From assembly GCA_009930155.1 (NCBI GenBank), contig RZYX01000014.1:1-35180 (forward strand): a stretch of 35,180 nt of DNA, written 5' to 3'. The translations under genes and the position numbers were made by a program. The notes below the pieces were generated by a model. That model was not told the DNA's origin. It ran no database searches and saw nothing but the letters and a program-made list of their open reading frames with translations. The stretch is from Clostridia bacterium. Lineage in GTDB: Bacteria > Bacillota_A > Clostridia > Oscillospirales > Acutalibacteraceae. Numbering within the stretch: position 1 is the first letter of the stretch; each line of letters starts with the position of its first letter. Positions 8,694 to 16,422 of this stretch are shown here, in pieces.

Positions 8694-8987
8694 ATGAAAA
8701 TCAGCAAATCTCATATCGTTGGAATAATTCTTTTGGTTGCTTTGTTTTGCTTTGCAATGACTGGCTGCATTCCAAGTGAAGTGCCAAGTGTAAACACAGC
8801 TGGACTTTTGTCGGGGATTTGGCACGGCTGGATTGCTCCGTTTTCTCTTATAGCTTCTATTTTTACAGATGCAAGAATTTATGAAACAAACAACACAGGT
8901 TTTACTTATGACCTTGGATTTTATATGGCAATCATAAGTGGATTTGGTGGGCTTACACTGTCAAGGAAGAAGCGGAATAAGGACTGA
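8694..8987 (+). CDS. small predicted lipoprotein inside the arginine operon
   Basis: A 97-residue protein with a lipoprotein signal: Lys near the N-terminus, a hydrophobic core and a lipobox MTGC with Cys25. The mature part has WHGWIAPFSLIASIF, then IYETNNTGFTYDLGF, and a second hydrophobic stretch YMAIISGFGGLTL ending in a basic KKRNKD tail. It is probably anchored by lipid plus one or two membrane segments. The WHG and N-T-G-x-x-Y-D-x-GF pattern recalls a small family seen in several phyla, but I cannot name a function. It lies 12 bases after argC and 27 before argJ, has an AAAGGGG ribosome binding site, and must be transcribed with arginine genes. It is not a known arginine enzyme. Confidence 0.85.
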   Translation: MKISKSHIVGIILLVALFCFAMTGCIPSEVPSVNTAGLLSGIWHGWIAPFSLIASIFTDARIYETNNTGFTYDLGFYMAIISGFGGLTLSRKKRNKD

Positions 8988-9014
8988 TAAAACCAAAACT
9001 CAAAAGGAGATTAT

Positions 9015-10238
9015 ATGAGTAATTTTAATTTTATAGATGGGGGCGTTTGTGCTCCACAAGGGTTTGTTGCAAACGGAATTCATTGTGGAATTCGTAAGAA
9101 TAAGTCCGCTCTCGACCTTGCACTTATATATTCAGAAAAGGAGTGCGACACTGCCGCAGTATACACTCAAAACTTGGTTTATGGCGCACCAATAACTGTT
9201 ACTAGAAATAATATTCAAAACGGAAAGGCGAAAGCCATTATCTGTAACAGTGGAATTGCAAACACTTGTAATGCAGACGGAGTAGAAAAAGCACAAGGCA
9301 TGTGTGATATTGCAGCTATGCAGCTTGGGATTGATGCGAGCGATGTTGTTGTTGCGTCAACGGGAGTTATTGGAATGCCTCTTAATCTTGAGCCTGTTAA
9401 AAATGGCATTGGCGAACTTGCAAGCGGGCTTTCTTTTGACGGCTCAGATAAAGCTGCTCGTGCTATTATGACAACGGATACTAAAAAGAAAGAGGTTGCT
9501 GCCCAGTTTTATATTGGCGACAAGCTTTGCAAAATTGGTGCAATCTCAAAAGGCTCTGGCATGATTCATCCAAACATGGCAACAATGCTTGGGTTTATTA
9601 CAACGGATGTGAGTATAACTTCCGAGGCTCTTTCAATTGCTCTTAAAGATGCAGTTGCGGATAGCTTTAATATGCTTAGCATTGATGGCGACACTTCCAC
9701 AAACGATACGGTTTGCGTTATGGCAAACGGACTTGCAGAAAATTTGCGTTTAGTTTCTCGTGGTGAGTATTTTGATGTTTTTGCAGATGCTCTTAAACAG
9801 TGCTGTGTTTTCCTTGCAAGAGAGATGGCAAGAGATGGCGAAGGTGCAACCAAGCTTGTTGAGTGCACTGTAACAGGTGCAAAGGACGACACGAGTGCAA
9901 AAAAAGTTGCAAAGAGCGTCATTTGTTCCTCGCTTGTTAAAACTGCAATATTCGGTTCTGATGCAAACTGGGGTAGAATTTTGTGTGCGATAGGATACAG
10001 CGGTGCTGATGTTGATATTTCAAAGACGGATGTTTCTTTTGTGTCGGATGCAGGTAGAATTGATGTTTGTAAGAATGGCGCAGGCATTGAGTTTTCTGAA
10101 GAAATAGCAAAGCAGATTTTGCTGTGCGATGCGATTGAAATTGTAATAACATTAAACGATGGTGAGGGCAAGGCAACCTCTTTTGGTTGCGACCTTACTT
10201 ATGACTATGTTAAGATAAATGGCGATTACAGAACTTGA
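9015..10238 (+). CDS. argJ: ornithine acetyltransferase / N-acetylglutamate synthase
   Basis: Transfers acetyl from N-acetylornithine to glutamate, recycling the acetyl group; bifunctional forms also use acetyl-CoA, covering steps 1 and 5. The precursor self-cleaves before a threonine. The cleavage motif MATMLGF follows KGSGMIHPN, and the nucleophile is Thr190. STNDTV and the C-terminal GSDANWGRI and NDGEG segments are typical. At 407 residues it is full length. No argA or argE is in the window, which fits the cyclic pathway with a bifunctional ArgJ, although that cannot be proven from sequence. AAAGGAG precedes ATG 9015. Confidence 0.97.
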   Translation: MSNFNFIDGGVCAPQGFVANGIHCGIRKNKSALDLALIYSEKECDTAAVYTQNLVYGAPITVTRNNIQNGKAKAIICNSGIANTCNADGVEKAQGMCDIAAMQLGIDASDVVVASTGVIGMPLNLEPVKNGIGELASGLSFDGSDKAARAIMTTDTKKKEVAAQFYIGDKLCKIGAISKGSGMIHPNMATMLGFITTDVSITSEALSIALKDAVADSFNMLSIDGDTSTNDTVCVMANGLAENLRLVSRGEYFDVFADALKQCCVFLAREMARDGEGATKLVECTVTGAKDDTSAKKVAKSVICSSLVKTAIFGSDANWGRILCAIGYSGADVDISKTDVSFVSDAGRIDVCKNGAGIEFSEEIAKQILLCDAIEIVITLNDGEGKATSFGCDLTYDYVKINGDYRT

Positions 10239-10278
10239 TTTAAAGAAACATATTTAAGGCAAAACGGAGGATGTTCTT

Positions 10279-11142
10279 ATGAAAATTTCAGATGCCGATA
10301 GGGCAGAAATACTGGTTAAGGCGCTGCCATATATCCAGCAGTATAACAATAAAACTTTTGTTGTAAAATACGGTGGTAACGCAATGATAAGTGATGAGTT
10401 GCGAGATGCTGTAATTACTGACATTGTTCTTTTGTCACTTGTTGGAATAAATGTTGTTCTTGTTCACGGTGGTGGTCCAGAGATTTCTGAAATGCTTGAA
10501 AAAGTCGGAAAAGAAACCCGTTTTGTTGAAGGACTTCGCTACACAGATAAAGAAACAATGGAAATTGTGCAAATGGTTTTGTCGGGCAAGGTTAATAAAG
10601 GTCTTGTTCAGCTTATCGAATCTCATGGTGGCAAGGCTCTTGGGCTTTGTGGGCTTGACGGCGGAATGCTTAAAGCTAAGAAGAAAAAGGGCAAGGTTGA
10701 CCTTGGCTTTGTTGGCGAGATTACAGATGTTGATGTATCTATTTTGAACGATGCTATTGAAAAGGGATACATACCCGTTGTTGCAACAATTGCAGGTGGA
10801 GAAGGGGATGATAAATCCTCATACAATATTAATGCAGACCTTGCGGCGGCAAAAATTGCGGCAAGCTTGCACGCAGAAAAGCTTTTGCTTATGACAGATG
10901 TTAGAGGACTTCTTAGAGATAAAGATGATGAAAATTCTCTTATATCTTGTATAAAAGTTAGCGAGGTTCCTGCACTTAAAAATCAAGGTGTTATAAGTGG
11001 AGGAATGATTCCAAAAATTGATTGCTGTGTTGAGGCTGTCCGCAGAGGTGTTAATCGCACTCATATTATAGATGGAAGAATCCCTCATTCTATCCTTATT
11101 GAAACACTTTCAAACGAGGGAATTGGAACAATGTTCGTTTAA
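10279..11142 (+). CDS. argB: acetylglutamate kinase
   Basis: Phosphorylates N-acetylglutamate with ATP, the second and commonly feedback-controlled step. An amino-acid-kinase fold is shown by KYGGNAM (Lys30), HGGGPEI, and the late INADLAAAKIA and GGMIPK segments. The N-terminal residues MKISDADRAEILVKALPYIQQY form a helix like that of the hexameric, arginine-inhibited enzymes, so feedback inhibition is likely but inferred. Length, 287 residues, is normal. ACGGAGG precedes ATG 10279, and the gap from argJ is 40 bases. Confidence 0.97.
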   Translation: MKISDADRAEILVKALPYIQQYNNKTFVVKYGGNAMISDELRDAVITDIVLLSLVGINVVLVHGGGPEISEMLEKVGKETRFVEGLRYTDKETMEIVQMVLSGKVNKGLVQLIESHGGKALGLCGLDGGMLKAKKKKGKVDLGFVGEITDVDVSILNDAIEKGYIPVVATIAGGEGDDKSSYNINADLAAAKIAASLHAEKLLLMTDVRGLLRDKDDENSLISCIKVSEVPALKNQGVISGGMIPKIDCCVEAVRRGVNRTHIIDGRIPHSILIETLSNEGIGTMFV

Positions 11143-11178
11143 TATTTTAGCCTTTGGCTTTTAATCAGGTGATTTATA

Positions 11179-12369
11179 ATGACTTTTGATGAGATAAAAA
11201 ATACCGCAGACAAATATTTGATGCCTACATATGCACACTTTGACGCTGTATTAAAAAGTGGCAAAGTTGCAACTATAATGGATGCGCAAGGACGAGAGCT
11301 AATAGACTTTACTGCTGGAATTGGAGTTGTGTCTATTGGTGCTGGTGATGAAGCTTGGGCAAATGCCGTTGCAAATCAGGCAAAGGCTCTGGCGCACAGC
11401 TCTAATCTTTATTACAACGAGCCAAACGCAATGCTTGCAAAGGCGCTTTGTGAAAGAGCGGGATATGAGAAAGTGTTTTTTTGCAATTCTGGAGCAGAAG
11501 CAAATGAGTGTGCAATAAAACTTGCCCGTAAATATAGCTTTGATAAATACGGAGAAAACCGATTTAATATAATTAGCCTTGACAATTCGTTTCATGGCAG
11601 AACAATGGCAACGGTAACAGCAACGGGGCAAGATGATTTTCACAAATTCTTTTACCCTTTTAACGGTGGATTTAAACATGCGTCTGCAAGCGACCTTGAT
11701 ACATTAAAAGAACTAATATCTAGCAATGATGTTTGTGCTGTTATGATTGAACTTATACAAGGAGAAGGCGGAGTTTGCCCTCTTGATAAAGCTTATGTAA
11801 AGTCACTTGCACAAATATGCAAGGATAATGACATTTTGCTTGTTGTTGATGAGGTTCAAACGGGAGTTGGCAGAACTGGCAGCTTTTTTGCTTTTGAGCA
11901 TTTTGGAATAAAACCGGACATTATAACCAGTGCAAAAGGGCTTGGCAACGGGCTTCCAATCGGTGCTTGTCTTTGCAAAGGTTTTCTTGGAAACACGCTA
12001 ACTGCTGGCACGCATGGCACAACATTTGGTGGAAATCCTGTTATTTGTGCGGGTTCGCTAGAGGTGCTAAAAAGAATTGACAGCGACCTTTTAACCGAGG
12101 TTACAAAAAAAGGTGACTATATACGGGCAAAGCTTGCAGATGTTGAAGAGATTGAAGAAGTTCGTGGCCTTGGGTTAATGATTGGAATAAAGCTTAAAAC
12201 AATGGACGCAAAAGATGTTGCAAAAATTTGTGTTGCAAACGGACTTTTGATTTTAACAGCAAAAACATTACTGCGTATGCTTCCTCCGCTTACTATAAGT
12301 TATGAGGAAATTGATAAAGGAATCGAAATTTTAAAATCGGCACTTACGCCAAAAGGAGAACAAATATGA
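11179..12369 (+). CDS. argD: acetylornithine aminotransferase
   Basis: A PLP-dependent class III aminotransferase that converts N-acetylglutamate semialdehyde to N-acetylornithine with glutamate as amino donor. The cofactor lysine is Lys253 in SAKGLGNGLPIGA. Other landmarks are FCNSGAEANE, the FHGRT segment and VVDEVQTGVGRTG. The protein is 396 residues, a normal size. TCAGGTGA is a modest ribosome binding site before ATG 11179. The stop overlaps the argF ATG by four bases (ATGA), which suggests coupling. A succinyldiaminopimelate side activity is possible, as for other ArgD enzymes. Confidence 0.96.
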   Translation: MTFDEIKNTADKYLMPTYAHFDAVLKSGKVATIMDAQGRELIDFTAGIGVVSIGAGDEAWANAVANQAKALAHSSNLYYNEPNAMLAKALCERAGYEKVFFCNSGAEANECAIKLARKYSFDKYGENRFNIISLDNSFHGRTMATVTATGQDDFHKFFYPFNGGFKHASASDLDTLKELISSNDVCAVMIELIQGEGGVCPLDKAYVKSLAQICKDNDILLVVDEVQTGVGRTGSFFAFEHFGIKPDIITSAKGLGNGLPIGACLCKGFLGNTLTAGTHGTTFGGNPVICAGSLEVLKRIDSDLLTEVTKKGDYIRAKLADVEEIEEVRGLGLMIGIKLKTMDAKDVAKICVANGLLILTAKTLLRMLPPLTISYEEIDKGIEILKSALTPKGEQI

Positions 12370-13274
12370 AACATCTTTTGAAAATGCTAGACCTTTCTAA
12401 AGACGATATAATGGACATTTTGAATCTTGCAGATCAGCTTAAATATGAGCAAAAGAACGGTATCGAACACAAGGTCTTGGCAGGCAAAACACTTGGAATG
12501 ATTTTTCAAAAGGCTTCAACTCGCACAAGAGTTTCTTTTGAAACGGGAATGTATCAGCTTGGTGGATATGCGTTGTTCCTCTCTTCAAACGACTTGCAAA
12601 TCGGCAGAGGTGAGCCAGTGGAAGATACAGCACGAGTTTTGTCACGCTATCTTGACGGCATTATGATAAGAACCTTTGAGCAGTCAGAGGTTGAATCTCT
12701 TGCACAGTATGGCAGCATTCCGATTATAAACGGACTCACTGATTTTTCACATCCTTGCCAAGTGCTTGCAGATCTTATGACAATTCGTGAACACAAAGGT
12801 AAGCTTGAGGGACTTAAAATGTGCTATATTGGTGACGGTAACAATATGGCAAATTCACTTATAGTAGGTGGCTTAAAAACAGGCATGGCTGTTAGCATTG
12901 CTTGCCCAGAAGGATATGACCCAGACCAAAAGGTGCTTGATTTTGCAAATGATTTTGATTGCTTTACTCTTTGCCGCAATCCACTTGATGCAGCGAAAGA
13001 TGCAGATGTTATTTTGACAGATGTTTGGGCATCTATGGGTCAAGAGGGCGAAGCAGAGCAAAGACGCAAGGCTTTTGAGGGAATATATCAGGTTAACGAC
13101 AAGGTTTTGGGTGTTGCGAACAATGATTGCATGGTACTTCACTGCTTGCCTGCTCATAGGGGTGAGGAAATTACCGCAGAAGTTTTTGAAAATCACGCAA
13201 GCCAGATTTTTGATGAGGCGGAAAACAGACTTCATGCACAAAAAGCAGTTATGGTAACACTTATGAAAGATTAA
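12366..13274 (+). CDS. argF: ornithine carbamoyltransferase
   Basis: Makes citrulline from ornithine and carbamoyl phosphate. The carbamoyl-phosphate loop STRTR is at residues 51-55, followed by FSHPCQ (the HPxQ motif) and the ornithine loop HCLPAHR at 259-265. The 302-residue size matches anabolic enzymes, and its place in a biosynthetic operon argues against a catabolic arginine-deiminase role. A ribosome binding site, AAAGGAG, is inside the end of argD. It is the last gene of the run and a terminator follows. No carbamoyl-phosphate synthetase genes are present here. Confidence 0.97.
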   Translation: MKHLLKMLDLSKDDIMDILNLADQLKYEQKNGIEHKVLAGKTLGMIFQKASTRTRVSFETGMYQLGGYALFLSSNDLQIGRGEPVEDTARVLSRYLDGIMIRTFEQSEVESLAQYGSIPIINGLTDFSHPCQVLADLMTIREHKGKLEGLKMCYIGDGNNMANSLIVGGLKTGMAVSIACPEGYDPDQKVLDFANDFDCFTLCRNPLDAAKDADVILTDVWASMGQEGEAEQRRKAFEGIYQVNDKVLGVANNDCMVLHCLPAHRGEEITAEVFENHASQIFDEAENRLHAQKAVMVTLMKD

Positions 13275-13283
13275 TAAAAGGGC

Positions 13284-13317
13284 AAAAGAGCATGTGGTTT
13301 TAACACAGGCTCTTTTT
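13284..13317 (+). terminator. terminator of the arginine operon
   Basis: AAAAGAGC (13284-13291) pairs with GCTCTTTT (13309-13316), with an additional GTG/CAC pairing inside the loop, and runs into T residues ten bases after the argF stop. Confidence 0.8.
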
Positions 13318-13340
13318 ATCATTATAAAAACATTGAATTT

Positions 13341-13369
13341 TTGAATATTTATACAAATCATGACATACT
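13341..13369 (+). promoter_or_regulatory. promoter of the AI-2E-type permease gene, with overlapping ARG-box-like match
   Basis: TTGAAT (13341-13346), a 17-base spacer and CATACT (13364-13369), with TGA just before the -10 as in extended promoters. The bases 13342-13355, TGAATATTTATACA, match the ArgR core TGAAT-N4-ATTCA at 13 of 14 positions. Chance matches are common in DNA this AT-rich. Confidence 0.45.
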
Positions 13370-13407
13370 GAATTTAACAAAATTCATAAATTATTGGGGG
13401 TCTTTAA

Positions 13408-14556
13408 ATGGAGCTTAACAAAGCGAACATGAAAAAGCTTATGATACTAATTACTTTTTCTGTTTTATTACTTGCTTTGTTTCAACATTTTAGTGCAGTT
13501 AAAGAGGTACTTATGCTTATAATAGATGTGTTGATGCCGTTTGTTATAGGACTTTGCATTGCATTTATTGTAAATGTTCTTATGAACGGAATAGAAAACA
13601 AGCTTTTTTCGTCCTCTAAAAAAAAGAATAAACAGTTGAGGGATAAGATTAAACGGCCAGTTTCGCTTGTGCTTTCTTTTGCTATTATTGCAGGACTTGT
13701 TGCTTTTTTAATTTTACTTCTTATTCCAGAGGTCAAAAAAACATCTTTGATAGTTGCAAAAGATTTTCCCGATTATTTTAAAAGAATTCAGATTTGGCTT
13801 ATGAGTATTATGGAACGATATAACCTTTCAACAGAAAGGCTATCGTCACTGGAAATCAACTGGGAGAAAACCCAAGAGTTTGTTACAAATATTGCAAAAG
13901 AAGGCGGTTCAACAGTATTTAACACTACCTTGGGTATTACAACATCAATCTTCAAATTCTTTTTTAACTTTTCTTTAGGCATTGTTTTTTCAATATATGT
14001 TTTAATTCAAAAGGAAAAGCTTGCCGAGCAGTCTAAAAAACTTTTATACGCTTATTTTAAAACTAATAAAGTGGATTCTTTTATTAGCGTTTGCTCGCTT
14101 TCACACAAAACTTTTTCAAGTTTTGTTTTTGGCCAGTGTGTAGAGGCTGTAATAATCGGCTCTTTATGTTTTATTGGTATGATTACTTTTAGCTTGCCAT
14201 ATGCACCACTTATTTCTGCACTTGTTGGCTTCACTGCCCTCATACCTGTTTTTGGTGCATTTATTGGAACAGGAGTTGGAGCATTTTTAATTTTAATGGT
14301 AGATCCAATGAAGGCGTTTTGGTTTATTATATTTATACTCGTTTTGCAACAGCTTGAAGGTAACTTGATTTACCCAAAGGTTGTTGGTAAATCCGTTGGT
14401 CTTTCTGGCATATGGGTTCTTGTTGCTGTAACAGTCGGCGGTAGTCTTTTTGGTGTTGTGGGTATGCTTTTAAGCGTTCCGCTGGCATCGATTGTTTATT
14501 CGCTACTTCGCACTTCCACTTATGCAAGGTTAAAAGAACGCAAAATTAAAATATAA
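13408..14556 (+). CDS. AI-2E family transporter (PerM/YtvI-like permease)
   Basis: A 382-residue polytopic membrane protein of the AI-2E exporter superfamily. Two N-terminal helices (about 11-30 and 34-55) and a third (about 86-107) are followed by an extracytoplasmic-type soluble loop and then about five helices. The C-terminal run GKSVGLSGIWVLVAVTVGG with GMLLSVPLASIVYSLL is the best-conserved family part. Substrates vary in this family (proposed autoinducer-2 export, or Na+/H+ antiport), so none is claimed. A GGGGG ribosome binding site precedes ATG 13408. It is a single gene between two terminators. Confidence 0.9.
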   Translation: MELNKANMKKLMILITFSVLLLALFQHFSAVKEVLMLIIDVLMPFVIGLCIAFIVNVLMNGIENKLFSSSKKKNKQLRDKIKRPVSLVLSFAIIAGLVAFLILLLIPEVKKTSLIVAKDFPDYFKRIQIWLMSIMERYNLSTERLSSLEINWEKTQEFVTNIAKEGGSTVFNTTLGITTSIFKFFFNFSLGIVFSIYVLIQKEKLAEQSKKLLYAYFKTNKVDSFISVCSLSHKTFSSFVFGQCVEAVIIGSLCFIGMITFSLPYAPLISALVGFTALIPVFGAFIGTGVGAFLILMVDPMKAFWFIIFILVLQQLEGNLIYPKVVGKSVGLSGIWVLVAVTVGGSLFGVVGMLLSVPLASIVYSLLRTSTYARLKERKIKI

Positions 14557-14564
14557 TTAAAAAC

Positions 14565-14600
14565 AAAAGACCACTTTAAAAGTGGTCTTTTAATCTTTTT
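14565..14600. terminator. bidirectional intrinsic terminator
   Basis: AAAAGACCACTT (14565-14576) pairs with AAGTGGTCTTTT (14580-14591), followed by TAATCTTTTT on + and by TTTGTTTTTAA on -. It can end both the permease transcript and the small minus-strand transcript. Confidence 0.85.
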
Positions 14601-14664
14601 AAAAAACTATGGTTGAATTATTATGCTCAAAAGCAATGTTGTTTTAAAGAACAGCTAATAAGCA

Positions 14665-14775
14665 TTAAAAATCAGTTCTGATTCCGCTAGGTTTGTTTGC
14701 CCAAATCGTAAGCCCTGTAAGTGAACTAAGTGAAATTAAAATAGCACTCAGCAAAATTATTATTTTCAAATTCAT
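14665..14775 (-). CDS. probable 36-residue single-pass membrane peptide
   Basis: ATG at 14775 opens a 36-codon frame. It encodes a short start (MNLK), a strongly hydrophobic stretch of about 22 residues rich in Ile, Leu and Ser (residues 5-26), and a polar tail (ANKPSGIRTDF). GGGGGAG lies five bases upstream, and further up an extended -10 element, TGTTATAAT, covers 14839-14847. A bidirectional terminator lies downstream. Expression signals are therefore complete, although the frame is short. It could be a small regulatory membrane peptide, a leader peptide or a toxin-like peptide. I recognise no family. Confidence 0.5.
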   Translation of the reverse strand: MNLKIIILLSAILISLSSLTGLTIWANKPSGIRTDF

Positions 14776-14838
14776 ACAAACTCCCCCAGTTCTATTGTGC
14801 TGAAAAACCGCATAGAAAGTTACTTTTTACTACTATAT

Positions 14839-14847
14839 ATTATAACA
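14839..14847 (-). promoter_or_regulatory. extended -10 promoter for the small membrane peptide
   Basis: On the minus strand TGTTATAAT is a perfect extended -10 (TGnTATAAT), about 65 bases before the ATG at 14775. No good -35 is visible, as is allowed for extended -10 promoters. Confidence 0.5.
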
Positions 14848-14901
14848 TTATTTTTGCTTTTTGTGATTCATATATTTTTTTATTTTTTTTGTAAAAACCT
14901 A

Positions 14902-14930
14902 TTGCATTTTGTAAATGATGATGATATAAT
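14902..14930 (+). promoter_or_regulatory. promoter of the 5S rRNA gene
   Basis: TTGCAT (14902-14907), a 17-base spacer and a perfect TATAAT (14925-14930), about 37 bases before the mature 5S end. This indicates independent transcription of the 5S gene. Confidence 0.75.
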
Positions 14931-14966
14931 ACATCTTGTCGCTTGAGAGTACAGTATGTATTCCAC

Positions 14967-15083
14967 AGTTGGTGTTTATTACAATGAGGGTCCACCCGTT
15001 CCCATCCCGAACACGGTAGTTAAGCTCATTCGTGCCGAAAATACTTGGCGGGCAGCCGCCCGGGAAAATAGGTAGCGCCGACA
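14967..15083 (+). rRNA. rrf: 5S ribosomal RNA, stand-alone gene
   Basis: The core CCCGTTCCCATCCCGAACACGG with AGTTAAGCTC (about 14996-15030) is diagnostic of bacterial 5S rRNA. Helix I closes with GTTGGTGT (14968-14975) against GCGCCGAC (15075-15082), giving a molecule of about 117 bases. No 16S, 23S or tRNA gene is beside it: the left neighbour is a small minus-strand frame and the right neighbour a lipoprotein gene. It has its own promoter and terminator, so it is an orphan 5S copy rather than the end of an rrn operon. Exact ends are estimated from helix I. Confidence 0.95.
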
Positions 15084-15093
15084 TTAGCGAAAG

Positions 15094-15122
15094 CAGTCGC
15101 CCAATAGGGTGGCTGTTTTTTT
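15094..15122 (+). terminator. terminator of the 5S rRNA gene
   Basis: CAGTCGCCC (15094-15102), loop AATA, GGGTGGCTG (15107-15115; two G-T pairs), then seven T residues. It is a classical intrinsic terminator eleven bases after the 5S end. Confidence 0.9.
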
Positions 15123-15163
15123 ATCTAAAAAATGATTTATAGAGATGTTAAATATATGTCGTG

Positions 15164-15192
15164 TTTACTTCTAATAATTGTTAGTGTATAAT
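15164..15192 (+). promoter_or_regulatory. promoter of the PrsA/SurA-like lipoprotein gene
   Basis: TTTACT (15164-15169), a 17-base spacer and TATAAT (15187-15192), followed after about 26 bases by ATG 15219 with TTGGAGG as ribosome binding site. Confidence 0.7.
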
Positions 15193-15218
15193 ATTTGTAT
15201 GAATTGGAGGTCGTTTAA

Positions 15219-16220
15219 ATGAAGCAAATTTTTAAAATTTCCTCTCTTTTAGTTGTTGTTTTGTTGCTGTTTTGTTCGTGTTCAAGTAGCGACAAGGCTG
15301 CTTTAATTGTTGGAGAGGGTCAAGTTTATGCAGATGTTTATGCTTATTTTCTTGACTATGTAATCATTAACGATAATGAAGATGAAAAAACGAGTGAAAA
15401 AGAGCTTAAAGAAAAGGCGAACGATCTTTGCCTCAATTATATAAAAATCAACACAAAGTATTCAGACATGAAGCTTTCTCTTAGTGCTGCTAAAAAAGCT
15501 CAGATAGCAAAAGAAGTTACAAATAATTGGGCGTTTTTTGGTAGCTACTATAAATCCATAGGTGTTTCTAAGCAAACGCTTACAAATATTGCAGAAAGCG
15601 ATGCGTTTAAAGAAGATTTACTGCTTGCAATTTATGACACAAATGGGACAAACCCAATCGGCGAAGACTCTTTAAAAGAATATTTCAAGGAAAACTATAT
15701 TTTCTTTAAAGCTATTAATGGATATTTAAAAACAACCGATGAAAAGGGCAACGAGGTTGCAAAAAGTGAAGAGCAAATTGCTGCAGTCACTGAAAACTTT
15801 AATTCTATGGCAAAAAGCATAACAAGTGAAAACACAATTGATGCTGTGAACCTTGCATATTTGCAGAGCATTGGGGATACTGGCACGGGCGAGCTTCCCA
15901 TATCCGTTATAAACAAAACTAGCAAAACTTATCCAAGTGGATTTTTTGAGCAGGTTGTTTCAATGAGTGCAGGCGAAGTGAAGGTTGTATCGTTTGATGA
16001 TTATATTTTTATAGTTCAGCGTTTTGATAATTTTGATGAGACGCAGGCTTTTTATACAAATTATCGCACTATATGCCTTAAGGAAATGGCAAATGCCGAC
16101 TTTGAGAAAACTATTGACGGTTGGTTTAAAGATTCTAAGTCAGAGTCAATATCAAAAGTGCAAGACAAATGTTATGAGCAGATTATTAGTGTAAGAGAAA
16201 GTAACAAAAGTGAAAAATAA
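15219..16220 (+). CDS. PrsA/SurA-like foldase lipoprotein (peptidyl-prolyl isomerase-like)
   Basis: A 333-residue predicted lipoprotein. The signal has Lys2 and Lys6, a Leu/Val core and a lipobox with Cys19 or Cys21 (FCSC; Ser before Cys21 fits best). The mature part starts with IVGEGQVYADVYAYFLDY, like the opening strand-helix of SurA/PrsA chaperones, and continues as a helical domain. Residues about 155-285 correspond in position to a parvulin domain, ending in SMSAGEVKVVSFDDYIFIVQRFD, which resembles the Gly-rich end of parvulins. Parvulin catalytic histidines are not obvious, so it may be a holdase only. It would act on the outer face of the membrane in folding exported proteins. It is a single gene. 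The family call is moderately sure. Confidence 0.75.
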   Translation: MKQIFKISSLLVVVLLLFCSCSSSDKAALIVGEGQVYADVYAYFLDYVIINDNEDEKTSEKELKEKANDLCLNYIKINTKYSDMKLSLSAAKKAQIAKEVTNNWAFFGSYYKSIGVSKQTLTNIAESDAFKEDLLLAIYDTNGTNPIGEDSLKEYFKENYIFFKAINGYLKTTDEKGNEVAKSEEQIAAVTENFNSMAKSITSENTIDAVNLAYLQSIGDTGTGELPISVINKTSKTYPSGFFEQVVSMSAGEVKVVSFDDYIFIVQRFDNFDETQAFYTNYRTICLKEMANADFEKTIDGWFKDSKSESISKVQDKCYEQIISVRESNKSEK

Positions 16221-16266
16221 TATTTTTATTAATATTTTTTAAAGACTTGCAACAATAAATTATTGA

Positions 16267-16302
16267 TATAAAGCCACTTATACTGTCTTTATTGGCTTTA
16301 TA
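16267..16302 (+). terminator. probable terminator after the foldase lipoprotein gene
   Basis: TATAAAGCCA (16267-16276) pairs perfectly with TGGCTTTATA (16293-16302) around a 16-base loop. The T-run after it is weak (ATTT), so termination may be partial. Confidence 0.5.
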
Positions 16303-16349
16303 ATTTACTAAAGAGAAAAAAGAATGTTGTCGAATTTTTAAAAAGACTA

Positions 16350-16378
16350 TTGACTATATCAATATATAGTTATATAAT
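16350..16378 (+). promoter_or_regulatory. promoter of nrdD-nrdG
   Basis: TTGACT (16350-16355), a 17-base spacer and TATAAT (16373-16378), 45 bases before the nrdD ATG. The spacer and the start region are both covered by NrdR-box-like sequences. Confidence 0.8.
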
Positions 16379-16404
16379 CACATTAGAAAGACTATATATT
16401 GTGT
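16357..16404. promoter_or_regulatory. pair of NrdR boxes on the nrdDG promoter
   Basis: Box 2 (16389-16404) matches the consensus ACACWATATATWGTGT at 15 of 16 positions. Box 1 (16357-16372) keeps the central CAATATATAGT core but diverges at its edges. The boxes are 32 bp apart, about three helical turns, which is the usual arrangement for NrdR, the ATP/dATP-sensing repressor of ribonucleotide reductase genes. Box 1 fills the -35/-10 spacer and box 2 follows the -10, so binding should block transcription. No nrdR gene is in the window. Confidence 0.8.
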
Positions 16405-16422
16405 AACGGAGGCAAAATTGAA

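Noticed and set aside
9566..10171. A 201-codon open frame antisense to argJ
   Set aside because: It lies wholly inside a well-conserved gene, has no ribosome binding site and its composition is that of a reverse-strand shadow.
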